A DNA stretch of 64,000 nt, from assembly GCF_000739735.1 (NCBI RefSeq), contig NZ_BBJF01000011.1, positions 62,001 to 126,000 of the forward strand. Direction: 5' to 3'. Position 1 is the first letter of the stretch. Each line of letters starts with the position of its first letter. Under the pieces are notes generated by a model that ran no database searches, was not told the DNA's origin, and saw only the letters and a list, made by a program, of their open reading frames with translations. The DNA is from Paraburkholderia ginsengisoli NBRC 100965. Lineage in GTDB: Bacteria > Pseudomonadota > Gammaproteobacteria > Burkholderiales > Burkholderiaceae. A program made the translations under genes and the position numbers. Shown here piece after piece: positions 41,617 to 50,201 of the stretch.

Positions 41617-42090
41617 ATGCAAAAGATTGCGCCGTGCCTGTGGTTCGACGGCAATGCGGAAGAAGCGGCCCGCTTCTATACGTCCGTGTTTTCCGAGTCG
41701 CGCATCGCCACCACGCTGCATTACACGGATGCCGGACCCGGGCGGAAAGGCGACGTGCTGGCCGTCACGTTCGAGATCGAAGGCCAGGAGTTCATGGCCC
41801 TGAACGGCGGCCCGCAATATCAGTTCACGCCGGCGATTTCGCTGTTCGTGCATTGCGCCTCGCAGGAAGAGATCGACCGCTACTGGGCGAGGCTCCTCGA
41901 CGGCGGCAAGCCGTGGCAATGCGGTTGGCTGCAGGACCGCTTCGGCGTGTCGTGGCAGATCGCGCCCGACGCGCTCCTCCAGATGCTGCGCGATCCGGAC
42001 ACCGCGAAGGCGAATCGCGCGATGCAAGCGATGATGAACATGGTCAAGCTGGATATCGCGCAACTGGAGCAGGCGTTTCGCGGCGAATAG
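41617..42090 (+). CDS. VOC-family protein, 3-demethylubiquinone-methyltransferase-like fold
   Basis: 157 residues beginning M-Q-K-I-A-P-C-L-W-F-D-G-N-A-E-E-A-A-R-F-Y. This is the hallmark of the PhnB-like group often labelled 3-dmu-9 methyltransferase (a misleading name; no methyltransferase motif is present). Later motifs are F-M-A-L-N-G-G-P and C-G-W-L-Q-D-R-F-G-V-S-W-Q-I. It is probably an operon with the VOC gene upstream. Substrate unknown. Confidence 0.87.
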   Translation: MQKIAPCLWFDGNAEEAARFYTSVFSESRIATTLHYTDAGPGRKGDVLAVTFEIEGQEFMALNGGPQYQFTPAISLFVHCASQEEIDRYWARLLDGGKPWQCGWLQDRFGVSWQIAPDALLQMLRDPDTAKANRAMQAMMNMVKLDIAQLEQAFRGE

Positions 42091-42218
42091 CACGCGGCAT
42101 TCGCCGCTTCGAGCCGGCGCGAAGTCTCGCGGCGGCTCGAACTTCTCTCACCGCGAGGCCACGCGCGCGCCATCTTTGATAGGATCGGTCTCGACCCATA
42201 AACGGCGGGACATTCACG

Positions 42219-43427
42219 GTGCGCGTCAACCATCAGGCTTTCTTCTGCTCGCTGTTTGTCGCGCGTCTCGCCGATCAGGTCCTGCTGTTCCTCGTCCCGC
42301 TCGTCGTGTTCCAGACGACCCGCCAGGTCTCGTGGTCGGGCCTCGCGTTCTTCATCGAAACGCTGCCGCGTTATCTCGTGTTCCCCTTCTTCGGCGCGCT
42401 GTGCGACCGCGTCTCGCCGCTCCGGCTGATGAGGGTCAGCCAGGCCGTGCGCGCGCTCACGTGTTTCGGCGGCGTGGCCGCGTACCTGCTGTTCGGCGGG
42501 ATTGGCTGGTTGATCGCGCTCTCGGCGGTATGCGGGGTGTTGACGAGCCAGGGGCTGGTTGCGCGCGAAGTGATGCTGCCGCAAATCTTCAGCACGCAGC
42601 AGTTTCAGCGCGTGCTCGCCTATTCGCAACTCGCCGACCAGTTGGGTGTCGTCCTCGGTCCGATGCTGGCCGCGCTGCTGCTGGGCCTGTGGCGATGGGA
42701 ATGGGTGGTCGGCGCGACCGGCGCACTATTTCTCGCCGCCGACGGCGCGCTGCTGCTGTGGCAACGCGCGAGCGGCTTCGCAGCCGGCACTCCACCGCCC
42801 GCTCTCACTGGCCATTGGACAATGCCGCTGCGCATCGCGCTACGTCACGTGCTGAAGTTGCCGGGTCTGAAAAAGATCGTGCTGCTCGCGGCCGCCGAGA
42901 ACCTCGTGATCGGCGTGACGCTTGCCACATCGGCTGCGATGGTGACCGGCTATCACGCGCAATCGAGCCACGCGTACGCCGCGCTGCAAACGGCCGGTGC
43001 CGTCGCCACTGTGGTGATCCTGTTGACGATCGCCCGCACCGCATGGCCGGCGAGGATGCTCGGGCGGGTCGCGTTCGTGGCGATCTGCGCGGGCGGCGTG
43101 ATCGCCGGCGCGAGTGCCGCGCCCTGGGGTTACGCGCTCGGCTTCCTACTGATCGTCGGCTTCGACAAGATGTTCAATGTGTACATTCGCAGCGCGCGTC
43201 AGCGGATCATTCCGCCGCAGGACTATGGCAAGACGACCGGCGTGGTGATCCTGTTGAACAACCTGACGCAGCCCCTCGCCGGTCTGCTGGTCGGCCTGTT
43301 CTCGGCGCGCACGCAAACCGGCCCGCTGATCGTGACGCTATCGGTGGCGATGGGCGGCATCGGCGCGGCGACGTCGCTCGGCGCCGCTGTGCTGCGGCGC
43401 AAACGCGCGCTGGTGCTCGGCGAATGA
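42219..43427 (+). CDS. MFS transporter
   Basis: 402 residues with about 12 hydrophobic helices. The loop 2-3 motif appears as F-G-A-L-C-D-R-V-S-P-L-R-L-M. GTG start (M-R-V-N-H-Q-A-F-F). The N-terminal half resembles permeases of the enterobactin-exporter/MFS_3 type (A-R-L-A-D-Q-V-L-L-F-L-V-P-L-V-V-F). Substrate is unknown and no biosynthetic genes are adjacent. Confidence 0.85.
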   Translation: MRVNHQAFFCSLFVARLADQVLLFLVPLVVFQTTRQVSWSGLAFFIETLPRYLVFPFFGALCDRVSPLRLMRVSQAVRALTCFGGVAAYLLFGGIGWLIALSAVCGVLTSQGLVAREVMLPQIFSTQQFQRVLAYSQLADQLGVVLGPMLAALLLGLWRWEWVVGATGALFLAADGALLLWQRASGFAAGTPPPALTGHWTMPLRIALRHVLKLPGLKKIVLLAAAENLVIGVTLATSAAMVTGYHAQSSHAYAALQTAGAVATVVILLTIARTAWPARMLGRVAFVAICAGGVIAGASAAPWGYALGFLLIVGFDKMFNVYIRSARQRIIPPQDYGKTTGVVILLNNLTQPLAGLLVGLFSARTQTGPLIVTLSVAMGGIGAATSLGAAVLRRKRALVLGE

Positions 43428-43708
43428 CGGCGCGTTCGTCGCAAGGATATCGGCGGCAGACCGGTCAGCGGGCGGGCGCCGGATCGATTGAATCCGTTCA
43501 CCGGGCGGTGCCTGGTCGCGCGAAAGTTATCAACAGAATCTGTTCGCAAATCTGTGCATAAGTGCGAGGCAAAATCCGCAACCCGTTGACGCGATTGCCC
43601 TTTTCACTGCGATGCCGAAGTTGGGCAGACAGCGGTTATGCGTCGATCGTGCTTCCCCTCCGCGCCACACGTGCGGCACGCAAACAGCACTCGTGCTCCA
43701 CCTGTGCG

Positions 43709-45163
43709 TCAGTCCCGCACCGGTCCCGATGCAACGCCGCGCTCCGCCGTCTGCCCCGCCTGAACCGCCGTCGCATTCAGCGCCTCTTCGCGCCATTGCT
43801 GCCGCGAATGCATCATCCTGCGGACGGCGAGCCGCGCCATCTTGACCCAGCCCGACGGACGCGGGTCGGCCAGCATGCTGAGCGCACGCGCATAGTCGAG
43901 CGTGAGGCCCGGCGTCCACGCCATCGTCGCGGCGCGTTTGCGCAGTTGCGCGGCCACCCACAATTCCGGCGTCGTGATCACGCGCAGAAACGGCCGCCAA
44001 CCGCCGACGCTGCTCCACACGCGCGCCGATGCGCCTTCGAGCGCCGCCTCCAGCGCGCGCGACACGCTGCTCGAACAGTTGCGATGCGTGAGGTTGTAGG
44101 TCGTGTCCTGCCGATACGCGTCCCAGAAGCGGCGCAAGCGCACCGGATCGTAATTGCGGATGCGCACCTGCACTGTCGAAGGACACCATGCCTTCGATTC
44201 GGTTTTGTAGTCGGGCTGGAACACACCGGGCACATCGTTCTCGCGCGTAGCGCGCAAGAGCCGCGCGAAATCGTCCGGTGAACGGTCGATCTCGACGCCG
44301 GGATACAGGCTGATGTAGATGCCCTCGGGCGATTCGAGCGCGGCATGCCCGGTCGATATCACGCCGTTGCGATCCACCGCCGCGATATAGCGGTCGACGA
44401 TCGGCTGCCGCCGCGCCTCGCCTTTGGCCGAGCCGACCGGCGTCCACACGTGCACGGTCAACGCCGCTTCGTCGGCGGCGGGCGGGCCGTCCCATTCGAG
44501 CGTGACCGGGCGGCCAGATGGCGCCGCGCTCGCCGCGGCCTGCGCGCGCGCGGCGTGGGCGTCCGCCGCCTCGTCCTCGGCCGCGCCGTTCGCCGCCACC
44601 GCCGGGTTCGACGCGAGACGCCGCACGCGCGTGCTCAGCAGAATCAGGTTCCAGCCGCCGAACATCAAGCCGAGGCCGAGGCAATACGGCACCGTGCCCA
44701 CATAGTGCGTCGGGAACGGCTGAAAGAAGAAAATCGCCAACGCGATTTCGACGCCGCCGCCGATCATCGCGAGGCGCCACGTGCGATAGCGGACCACCCT
44801 CGCGGAGACGATCTGCAACAAGCCGTCGGCGAGAAAGAGCGTGCCGAAGATCATCGACAGAACGAAATGGCCGTGGTGATGGCCGGCGAGAATCAGCGAC
44901 GCCGCGAAGCAGAACGCGAAGCCCTTCACATAGCGCAGCGTGCGTTGTCCCCCCATGCCGGTCCACGCAACGGCCAGCGTGCAAAGTCCTTCGAGCAGCA
45001 GCAATAGTGCGAATGGCGTGATCGGAAAGTAGAGCGCGTTATCGAGCGCGTCGATGAATATCGCTGCACCGACCAGCACGCTCAGCCAGCCGACGATCCG
45101 CAACGACCGCCAACGGGTCCGCAGATAATCGACCCCCAGCAGAATCATGACCAGACGAACCAT
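43709..45163 (-). CDS. HdeD-like membrane domain fused to a permuted papain-like domain
   Basis: 484 residues; ATG at 45163 follows GGGAGGG. Residues 1-195 form about six short transmembrane helices with F-G-T-L-F-L-A-D-G-L-L-Q-I, as in HdeD/DUF308 proteins. After an Ala-rich linker, the C-terminal 250 residues are soluble. They carry a His in V-I-S-T-G-H-A-A-L and later a Cys in L-T-H-R-N-C-S-S-S-V. The order His then Cys is that of circularly permuted NlpC/P60-like or DUF4105-like cysteine peptidases. A membrane-anchored hydrolase or acyltransferase is plausible, but the activity is inferred only from these two motifs. Confidence 0.7.
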   Translation of the reverse strand: MVRLVMILLGVDYLRTRWRSLRIVGWLSVLVGAAIFIDALDNALYFPITPFALLLLLEGLCTLAVAWTGMGGQRTLRYVKGFAFCFAASLILAGHHHGHFVLSMIFGTLFLADGLLQIVSARVVRYRTWRLAMIGGGVEIALAIFFFQPFPTHYVGTVPYCLGLGLMFGGWNLILLSTRVRRLASNPAVAANGAAEDEAADAHAARAQAAASAAPSGRPVTLEWDGPPAADEAALTVHVWTPVGSAKGEARRQPIVDRYIAAVDRNGVISTGHAALESPEGIYISLYPGVEIDRSPDDFARLLRATRENDVPGVFQPDYKTESKAWCPSTVQVRIRNYDPVRLRRFWDAYRQDTTYNLTHRNCSSSVSRALEAALEGASARVWSSVGGWRPFLRVITTPELWVAAQLRKRAATMAWTPGLTLDYARALSMLADPRPSGWVKMARLAVRRMMHSRQQWREEALNATAVQAGQTAERGVASGPVRD

Positions 45164-45545
45164 CGCAAGCCCTCCCAGGCCGATGCAGGTATTCGATCCC
45201 CATCTTATACACATTCGGTGGGCGGGATGATGGGAGGGGTGCGAGCGTGCGAGGGACTGCGCGGGGCGAAGCGCGATGTGTGTGAGCCCAGGCCTGAATG
45301 GCTGTGTGCCGTTGCGGCGACCCGCATTCGATAACGATGCGCGCGCGTGGCACCTGCTGATTGTCGTGCGGTGTGCGAAAGAAGGACGGCGGATTTTCAA
45401 CCGCTTATGCCATCAGCACGCGCAGTGCGACGGCCGGGATATTAAAGGTGATTCTGATCGAGCCAGATTCGGCCATCGCTCATCCGACTCGATCGACGCG
45501 GCGCGGCGCAGCACAACGCGCCGGCCTCGAACTACCCGAGGCGAA
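45164..45545. other. Intergenic region before the HdeD-like gene
   Basis: A 382-base gap between the rdgC stop and the HdeD-like start, both on the minus strand. It holds the probable -10 of the HdeD-like gene near its left end. No gene and no clear terminator for rdgC was seen. Confidence 0.5.
45204..45209 (-). promoter_or_regulatory. Extended -10 element for the HdeD-like gene
   Basis: Read on the minus strand, TGTATAAGAT contains TG-n-TATAAG, an extended -10, about 40 bases before the ATG. No good -35 is needed or seen. Confidence 0.5.
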
Positions 45546-46469
45546 TCAGGCCGCCGCAGCTTGTGGCAGCGCATTGCCCTGCTCGCCGCCCAACGCGTCG
45601 AGCAGATCGCTCAGCATGCGGTCGAGTTCGGCGGTCATCAGCGTGACGTCGGAATCGAAACGCTCGTCGTCGTTCTGCGCGGTCGGGTCGCTCGCTTCCT
45701 TCAGCACGTCGAGCGGCGTGATGCGCTTGATCGTGAGCGAAGGCGTCAGCACGAACGACACACGATCGTTCCACGTCATCGCGAGGCGCATGCACTGCTT
45801 GCCCGCTTCGATGTGGCGGCGCATATCTTCGGTGTCCAAAGTATGTCCGACATAGCGCACGGTCGCGTTGCCTTCGGTCGGCGAGCGCAACTCGGTGTCC
45901 TGATCGAGCGTGAAACCCGCGGGACCTTCGCCGGACAGCAACCAGTCGGTCATTGCCGCGACCGGCGATTGCGTGACGCGCACCGTACCGAGCGGCAACT
46001 GATCGATCGATTTCACCAGCAGCCCGCGCACTTCGTCTGCGACGGTTTGCGACGCCGCGTCAATCACTAGCCAGCCGTTCTTGCAGTCGATCCACACGCG
46101 CGTGTCGCGGCGGATGCTGAATGCGCGCGGCAGCAGTTCGTCGGTGACCTGCTCCTTCAATTCGCGCATCTGCTTGCGGCCGGGTTTGAAGCCCTGCTGT
46201 TCCTCGAGCTCGAGCGCGCGCGCCTTGGTCACCTGCGTGACGACCGACGCGGGCAGCAGCTTCTTTTCGGCGCGGAACACCAGCAGCATCTGGCCGTTGA
46301 GCGCGTACACCAGCGAATCGTTATCGCGCGGCGACGCCCAGCCGTGGCTTTGCATCTCGACGCTATTGCCAGGGGCAAACGCGTGCGGCGCGAGCCACTT
46401 CTGCATCTGTTCGGGGGTGACGGACCACGGAGCGGGAAGACGGTGCAGCTGAAGGTTTTTGAACCACAT
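45546..46469 (-). CDS. rdgC: Recombination-associated protein RdgC
   Basis: 307 residues starting MWFKNLQLHRL, a typical RdgC N-terminus. F-S-I-R-R-D-T, L-V-I-D-A-A-S-Q-T-V-A-D-E and L-D-T-E-D-M-R-R-H-I are family segments. RdgC forms a ring-shaped dimer around double-stranded DNA on the nucleoid and restrains RecA. Length is standard. It is transcribed alone, divergently from the NTF2-like gene. Confidence 0.95.
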   Translation of the reverse strand: MWFKNLQLHRLPAPWSVTPEQMQKWLAPHAFAPGNSVEMQSHGWASPRDNDSLVYALNGQMLLVFRAEKKLLPASVVTQVTKARALELEEQQGFKPGRKQMRELKEQVTDELLPRAFSIRRDTRVWIDCKNGWLVIDAASQTVADEVRGLLVKSIDQLPLGTVRVTQSPVAAMTDWLLSGEGPAGFTLDQDTELRSPTEGNATVRYVGHTLDTEDMRRHIEAGKQCMRLAMTWNDRVSFVLTPSLTIKRITPLDVLKEASDPTAQNDDERFDSDVTLMTAELDRMLSDLLDALGGEQGNALPQAAAA

Positions 46470-46662
46470 GGGCGAGGTCGTTTCCGGGCAAAGCGCGCCA
46501 TTCTATATGACGAAGGCGTCGGCGAGTTCGCACGGACCACGTCGAAGGAACGGCCATTTTCAAATCAAGGAGGAAAATCCTTTAATCACGAGCCCGATTA
46601 TCAAACGCGGCCGTTAACTGGAGAATCTGTTTCATCCACTTACACTTCTTCCGGGCATCTTC

Positions 46663-47210
46663 ATGACCCCTTCCCCGATTTCGCGCCTCGCCCGCCACGC
46701 GCTGCTGGCCCTCGGTCTCGCCGGCTCGCTGGCCGCCCACGCCGCGAGCGATGCCAACCTGCCCGCGCCGCACCATCTTGCCGTCGATGCCGCCTCCGCC
46801 CAAAGCGACGACGTCGTGCAAACCGCTCGCCGCTATGCCGCGTTCTGGGACACGGGCGACGTGGTCTACGCGAAGCTCGCGCTGTCGCCCGAATTCGTCG
46901 ATCGTACGTTGCCGGCTGGACGGCCCCAAGGCCCAGACGGTCCGTTGCAGGCGTCGAAGGGATTCCGCGCGGCCGTGCCCGACCTGCATGCGGAAATCGA
47001 CGACCTCGTGGTGGCCGGCGACCGCGCATCGGTGCATCTGCATTTCCGTGGACATTTCACCGGGCAGTTTCAGAACCTGAAAGGCAATGGCCAGACGGTC
47101 GACTTCCAGGCGTTCGATCTGTACCGCGTGAGGGACGGGCGCATCTCGAAAACTGGCACCTCGAAGACAATCTGACGCTGCTCAGGCCGCTCGGCGCGAT
47201 CGAGCCGTAA
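46663..47210 (+). pseudogene. Secreted NTF2-like (SnoaL-type) protein gene, frameshifted at the end
   Basis: The open frame (46663-47175, 170 codons) has a signal peptide (H-A-L-L-A-L-G-L-A-G-S-L-A-A-H-A-A) and an NTF2-like fold: A-R-R-Y-A-A-F-W-D, P-E-F-V-D-R-T-L-P, G-F-R-A-A-V-P-D-L and F-D-L-Y-R-V-R-D-G-R-I. It then ends in S-K-T-G-T-S-K-T-I, which is not the family end. In the next frame the sequence reads E-N-W-H-L-E-D-N-L-T-L-L, the normal final strand and helix, to a stop at 47210. One base is missing around 47146-47152 (next to A4). The protein is otherwise intact, so a sequencing error is quite possible. Confidence 0.75.
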
Positions 47211-47294
47211 TGGTTTTGCCGTACCGTCTTCGAGCGCGTTTTGCGTGCGAATCACCTAGACTTTCTGATAAGCGCGACCCAGACGGAGGCGGCC

Positions 47295-47615
47295 ATGGCC
47301 GAAGAAAGCGCACCTTGGCAAGTGGTGGAATACGAGGGCTTCGAGATTCACGTGGCGCCTTTCCAGAAGAATCCGCCCGACGAAACGAAGCTGTCCACCG
47401 CGTCCGATAACCGCTACACGTACGTCGGCTATGTCTGTCATCCGGGCGCCGATCCCGCGATCCCCGGCCATGCGGTGCCGTTTCATCCGGACGGTGAGGA
47501 GAGCTTCGCCGGCAAGGACGAAGCGCTCTACGAAGGGGTGCATGTGGGACGCAGCATCGTCGACGGCACGCATCCGGATCTGACGGTGCTGCCGCTGGTG
47601 ACGGGCGGCGTGTGA
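47295..47615 (+). CDS. Hypothetical protein, 106 residues
   Basis: ATG after GGAGG. A soluble acidic protein, W-Q-V-V-E-Y-E-G-F-E-I-H-V at the start, then R-Y-T-Y-V-G-Y-V-C-H-P-G-A and F-P-A-type beta strands; composition suggests a single small beta-rich domain. I recall similar short proteins only in Burkholderiales. No function can be named. Confidence 0.7.
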   Translation: MAEESAPWQVVEYEGFEIHVAPFQKNPPDETKLSTASDNRYTYVGYVCHPGADPAIPGHAVPFHPDGEESFAGKDEALYEGVHVGRSIVDGTHPDLTVLPLVTGGV

Positions 47616-47699
47616 TGCACGTGCAATCACGGCATGGCCCGTGGCGGCGAAACACGTCGCGCCAGTCACCGCGCGCCCACCCGCGTACCGCCGCGCCGG

Positions 47700-48545
47700 C
47701 TAGCTGAACGCCCGCTTGATCCGCGACTTCAACAACGCGCGGCGCAGACGTCCGGTCCGCTCCGGCTCCACGACCGCCAGTCCGCCCTCGACGGCGGTGC
47801 CGCGGCGCAGATAGTAGCGATCGAACGTGGCTTGCGTCATGCCCCACTTGTTGAGGAACTGCCGACGCCCGTCGTTCTTGACGACCTTGCCAGTGCTCTT
47901 CTGCTGGAAGTGGTACACCAGACTGTCGCCGACGCCGAGGAACAGCCGGCAGCCGGCGTCCCACAGCTTCATCGAAAAGTCGTTGTCGCTGCTCATGCCC
48001 GGACTCAATTCGCTACTGTAGCCGCCCACCTTGTGCCACCAGTCGCGATGCACGAGCGTCGGCGGCCACGTCGCGCCGCGCCAGTCGGCGCGCACGAGCT
48101 GCGGCGTCGCGGCGACCAGTTCGTCGGCGCGGAAAGTCTCCACGTCGCGGCCAAAATTGCGCACCACCACGCACGGATTGCCGGAATCGACCGGCTCAAC
48201 CATCGTGCCCGACAGCATGAACAGGTTGTCGGCGGGCATCTGCGCGAGACGCTTGACGAGCGCGTCGTCCCAGCCGGGGCAGCAGTACATGTCGTCGTTC
48301 ATGTAGACGATGTAGTCCCGCGTCGCGCGCGCCGCCGCGAGGTTGACCGCGTGGCAGATGCCGATGTTGCCCGGCGACGCGGTATGTTCGATGCCCTCGT
48401 CGCGCACCCACGCGAGCGTGCCGTCCGAGCCGTCGTTGACGTGCACGATGATCTGATGCGCGTGGGTCGAATGACGCCGCAGGCTCTCGATCACGAGGCG
48501 CAGGTAAGGCAGGTTGTTCCAGGTCGGGATGATGATTGAGAACAT
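47700..48545 (-). CDS. Family 2 glycosyltransferase
   Basis: 281 residues with a GT-A fold: M-F-S-I-I-I-P-T-W-N-N-L, V-N-D-G-S-D-G-T, a D-x-D-like Y-M-N-D-D-M-Y-C, and G-G-Y-S-S-E in the acceptor half. No membrane helices. It is probably a cytoplasmic sugar transferase for lipopolysaccharide core or O-chain, judged from the neighbouring O-antigen ligase and msbA. The longer in-frame sequence before M-F-S-I lacks similarity. Sugar specificity unknown. Confidence 0.87.
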   Translation of the reverse strand: MFSIIIPTWNNLPYLRLVIESLRRHSTHAHQIIVHVNDGSDGTLAWVRDEGIEHTASPGNIGICHAVNLAAARATRDYIVYMNDDMYCCPGWDDALVKRLAQMPADNLFMLSGTMVEPVDSGNPCVVVRNFGRDVETFRADELVAATPQLVRADWRGATWPPTLVHRDWWHKVGGYSSELSPGMSSDNDFSMKLWDAGCRLFLGVGDSLVYHFQQKSTGKVVKNDGRRQFLNKWGMTQATFDRYYLRRGTAVEGGLAVVEPERTGRLRRALLKSRIKRAFS

Positions 48546-48857
48546 CGATTCGGTCCGTTGAGCTGGGTGCGGGCGCGACATGCGCCGCGCGCCGGCCATG
48601 AGTTTGGCGGCGATTGTACCGCCGCTGGTCGGATGGACGGCAAATACCGGCGGGTGCCGGGGAGCCGGGTGCCGCATGGGTGGTTCCGCCTCCTCCCGCC
48701 CCCACCAACTTCCAAGGTGTGACAGCAAGCATTCTGCAAGGAGGGGCACGGTTATAATCGCGATCGCTCTACCGTCTTGAAAAAACGACTCTCAATGGTC
48801 CGGCTCCCTCAGCAACTCCACCACCGGAACGGTAGTGTTCATATAAATCGTTGCCCT
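48546..48857. other. Divergent control region GT2 / O-antigen ligase
   Basis: A 312-base gap between divergently transcribed genes. It contains a TATAAT for the rightward ligase gene. No clear promoter for the leftward gene and no small gene was seen. Confidence 0.5.
48753..48758 (+). promoter_or_regulatory. -10 element for the O-antigen ligase gene
   Basis: A perfect TATAAT in GGTTATAATCG, about 100 bases before the chosen ATG. The -35 region (CATTCT) is weak. Confidence 0.45.
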
Positions 48858-50147
48858 ATGATTTTTGCTTCCAGTCTGGTCTGGCTCTGCACAGCCCTGC
48901 TGTTTCTTGCGCCCGCGGTCAATCTGATGTGGCGCGGCGGCACCGGCTACTGCTTTTTCGCAATTCTCGCGCTGGCGCTCGGCGCCGCCGTCGTCAACCG
49001 ACGCCTGCCGGGCTATTTCTCGGCGCTGCGCACTTACCGCTGGTTCACCGTCGGCATGCTGGCAATGGTCGCTGCGATCGGCGTCCAGCAAATGCTGTTC
49101 GGCTACTGGCTACCCCGACAGTTCGACGCGTTGTCGCGCTTCGTATTCGCATTGCCCATCTTCCTGCTGCTGCGGCAATTGCCGTCGCGCAATCTGCGCA
49201 TGATCGGCTGGGGCTGCGCGGTCGGCGCGCTGGCGGTCGGCATCTGGGCGATCGTCGATCAGCCCGCCGGCGGCTGGACCGATGCGAATCGTCTGAATAA
49301 CTCCTATACGAACGCGATCCCGTTCGGCGATACCGCGCTGCTGCTCGGGTTCCTGTCGGTCTTCACGCTCGGCTGGGACCAGCCGCGCGACTGGCGCGTG
49401 CTGGTGCCGCGTTTGCTCGCGCTGGCGGGCGGCGGCTATGCGTCGTATCTGTCGGGCACGCGCGGCGGCTGGCTGGCCGTGCCGGTGTTCGTCGTGCTGC
49501 TCGGCATGCAGTACCAGTGGTTCGCGCACAAGAAGCGTCTGTTGATCGCGACGCTGGCAATCGTGATCGGGGCCGGCGCGCTGCTGTCGACCGAGCGCAT
49601 CCAGAAGCGCCTCAGCGAAGTGTCGACCGACGTGTCGATGCTCCACAAGGGCGAGGACTACACGTCGGTGGGACTGCGCCTGCAATTGTGGAACGCGTCG
49701 CGGCTGATTTTCGTGCATCACCCGGTGTACGGGGTCGGCAAGGGGCATCTGGCGGAAGAACTGGGCGTGCTGGCCAAACGCGGCGAAGTGAAGGCCGAGA
49801 TCGTCAACGAACGCGCCCATAGCGACTTTTTCTCGACACTCGCCGAGATGGGCGCGATCGGCGTGACTTGCCTGCTGCTGTTCTATTACGGGATCTCCGT
49901 GTATTTCTGGCGGCACCGCCATTCGGGCGACCCGGCGACTCGGGCGGCGTCCTACGCAGGGCTTGCGGTCGCCACTAGCACCGTGATTTTCGGCCTGACC
50001 ATCGACGTGCTCGTACCGATCATGGTCACGGTGCTGCTCGCACTGCTGGTCGCCACGCTGCTCGCGGTGATCGATGCCAGAAAGCGCGAACTGCAGGGTG
50101 CGCCCGGTTCGCGTGCGGAGCGTCGGGCCGTTGGCGACAAGGTCTGA
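48858..50147 (+). CDS. waaL: O-antigen ligase (WaaL/Wzy_C family)
   Basis: 429 residues with about 11-12 transmembrane helices. The large periplasmic loop (about residues 260-330) includes the family-type H-P-V-Y-G-V-G and R-A-H-S-D-F-F-S-T-L-A-E-M-G, containing the catalytic-type Arg/His. S-G-T-R-G-G-W-L-A is the conserved motif in the middle. It joins O-polysaccharide to lipid A-core on the periplasmic face. Wzy polymerases share the domain, so polymerase is an alternative, but the core-gene setting favours ligase. ATG 48858 is chosen because it begins the first helix. Confidence 0.82.
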   Translation: MIFASSLVWLCTALLFLAPAVNLMWRGGTGYCFFAILALALGAAVVNRRLPGYFSALRTYRWFTVGMLAMVAAIGVQQMLFGYWLPRQFDALSRFVFALPIFLLLRQLPSRNLRMIGWGCAVGALAVGIWAIVDQPAGGWTDANRLNNSYTNAIPFGDTALLLGFLSVFTLGWDQPRDWRVLVPRLLALAGGGYASYLSGTRGGWLAVPVFVVLLGMQYQWFAHKKRLLIATLAIVIGAGALLSTERIQKRLSEVSTDVSMLHKGEDYTSVGLRLQLWNASRLIFVHHPVYGVGKGHLAEELGVLAKRGEVKAEIVNERAHSDFFSTLAEMGAIGVTCLLLFYYGISVYFWRHRHSGDPATRAASYAGLAVATSTVIFGLTIDVLVPIMVTVLLALLVATLLAVIDARKRELQGAPGSRAERRAVGDKV

Positions 50148-50201
50148 GGTCGCACCCTTCAGCCACGCCCGCCGCGCGTGCGTGGCGCGCATCCACCCCA
50201 C

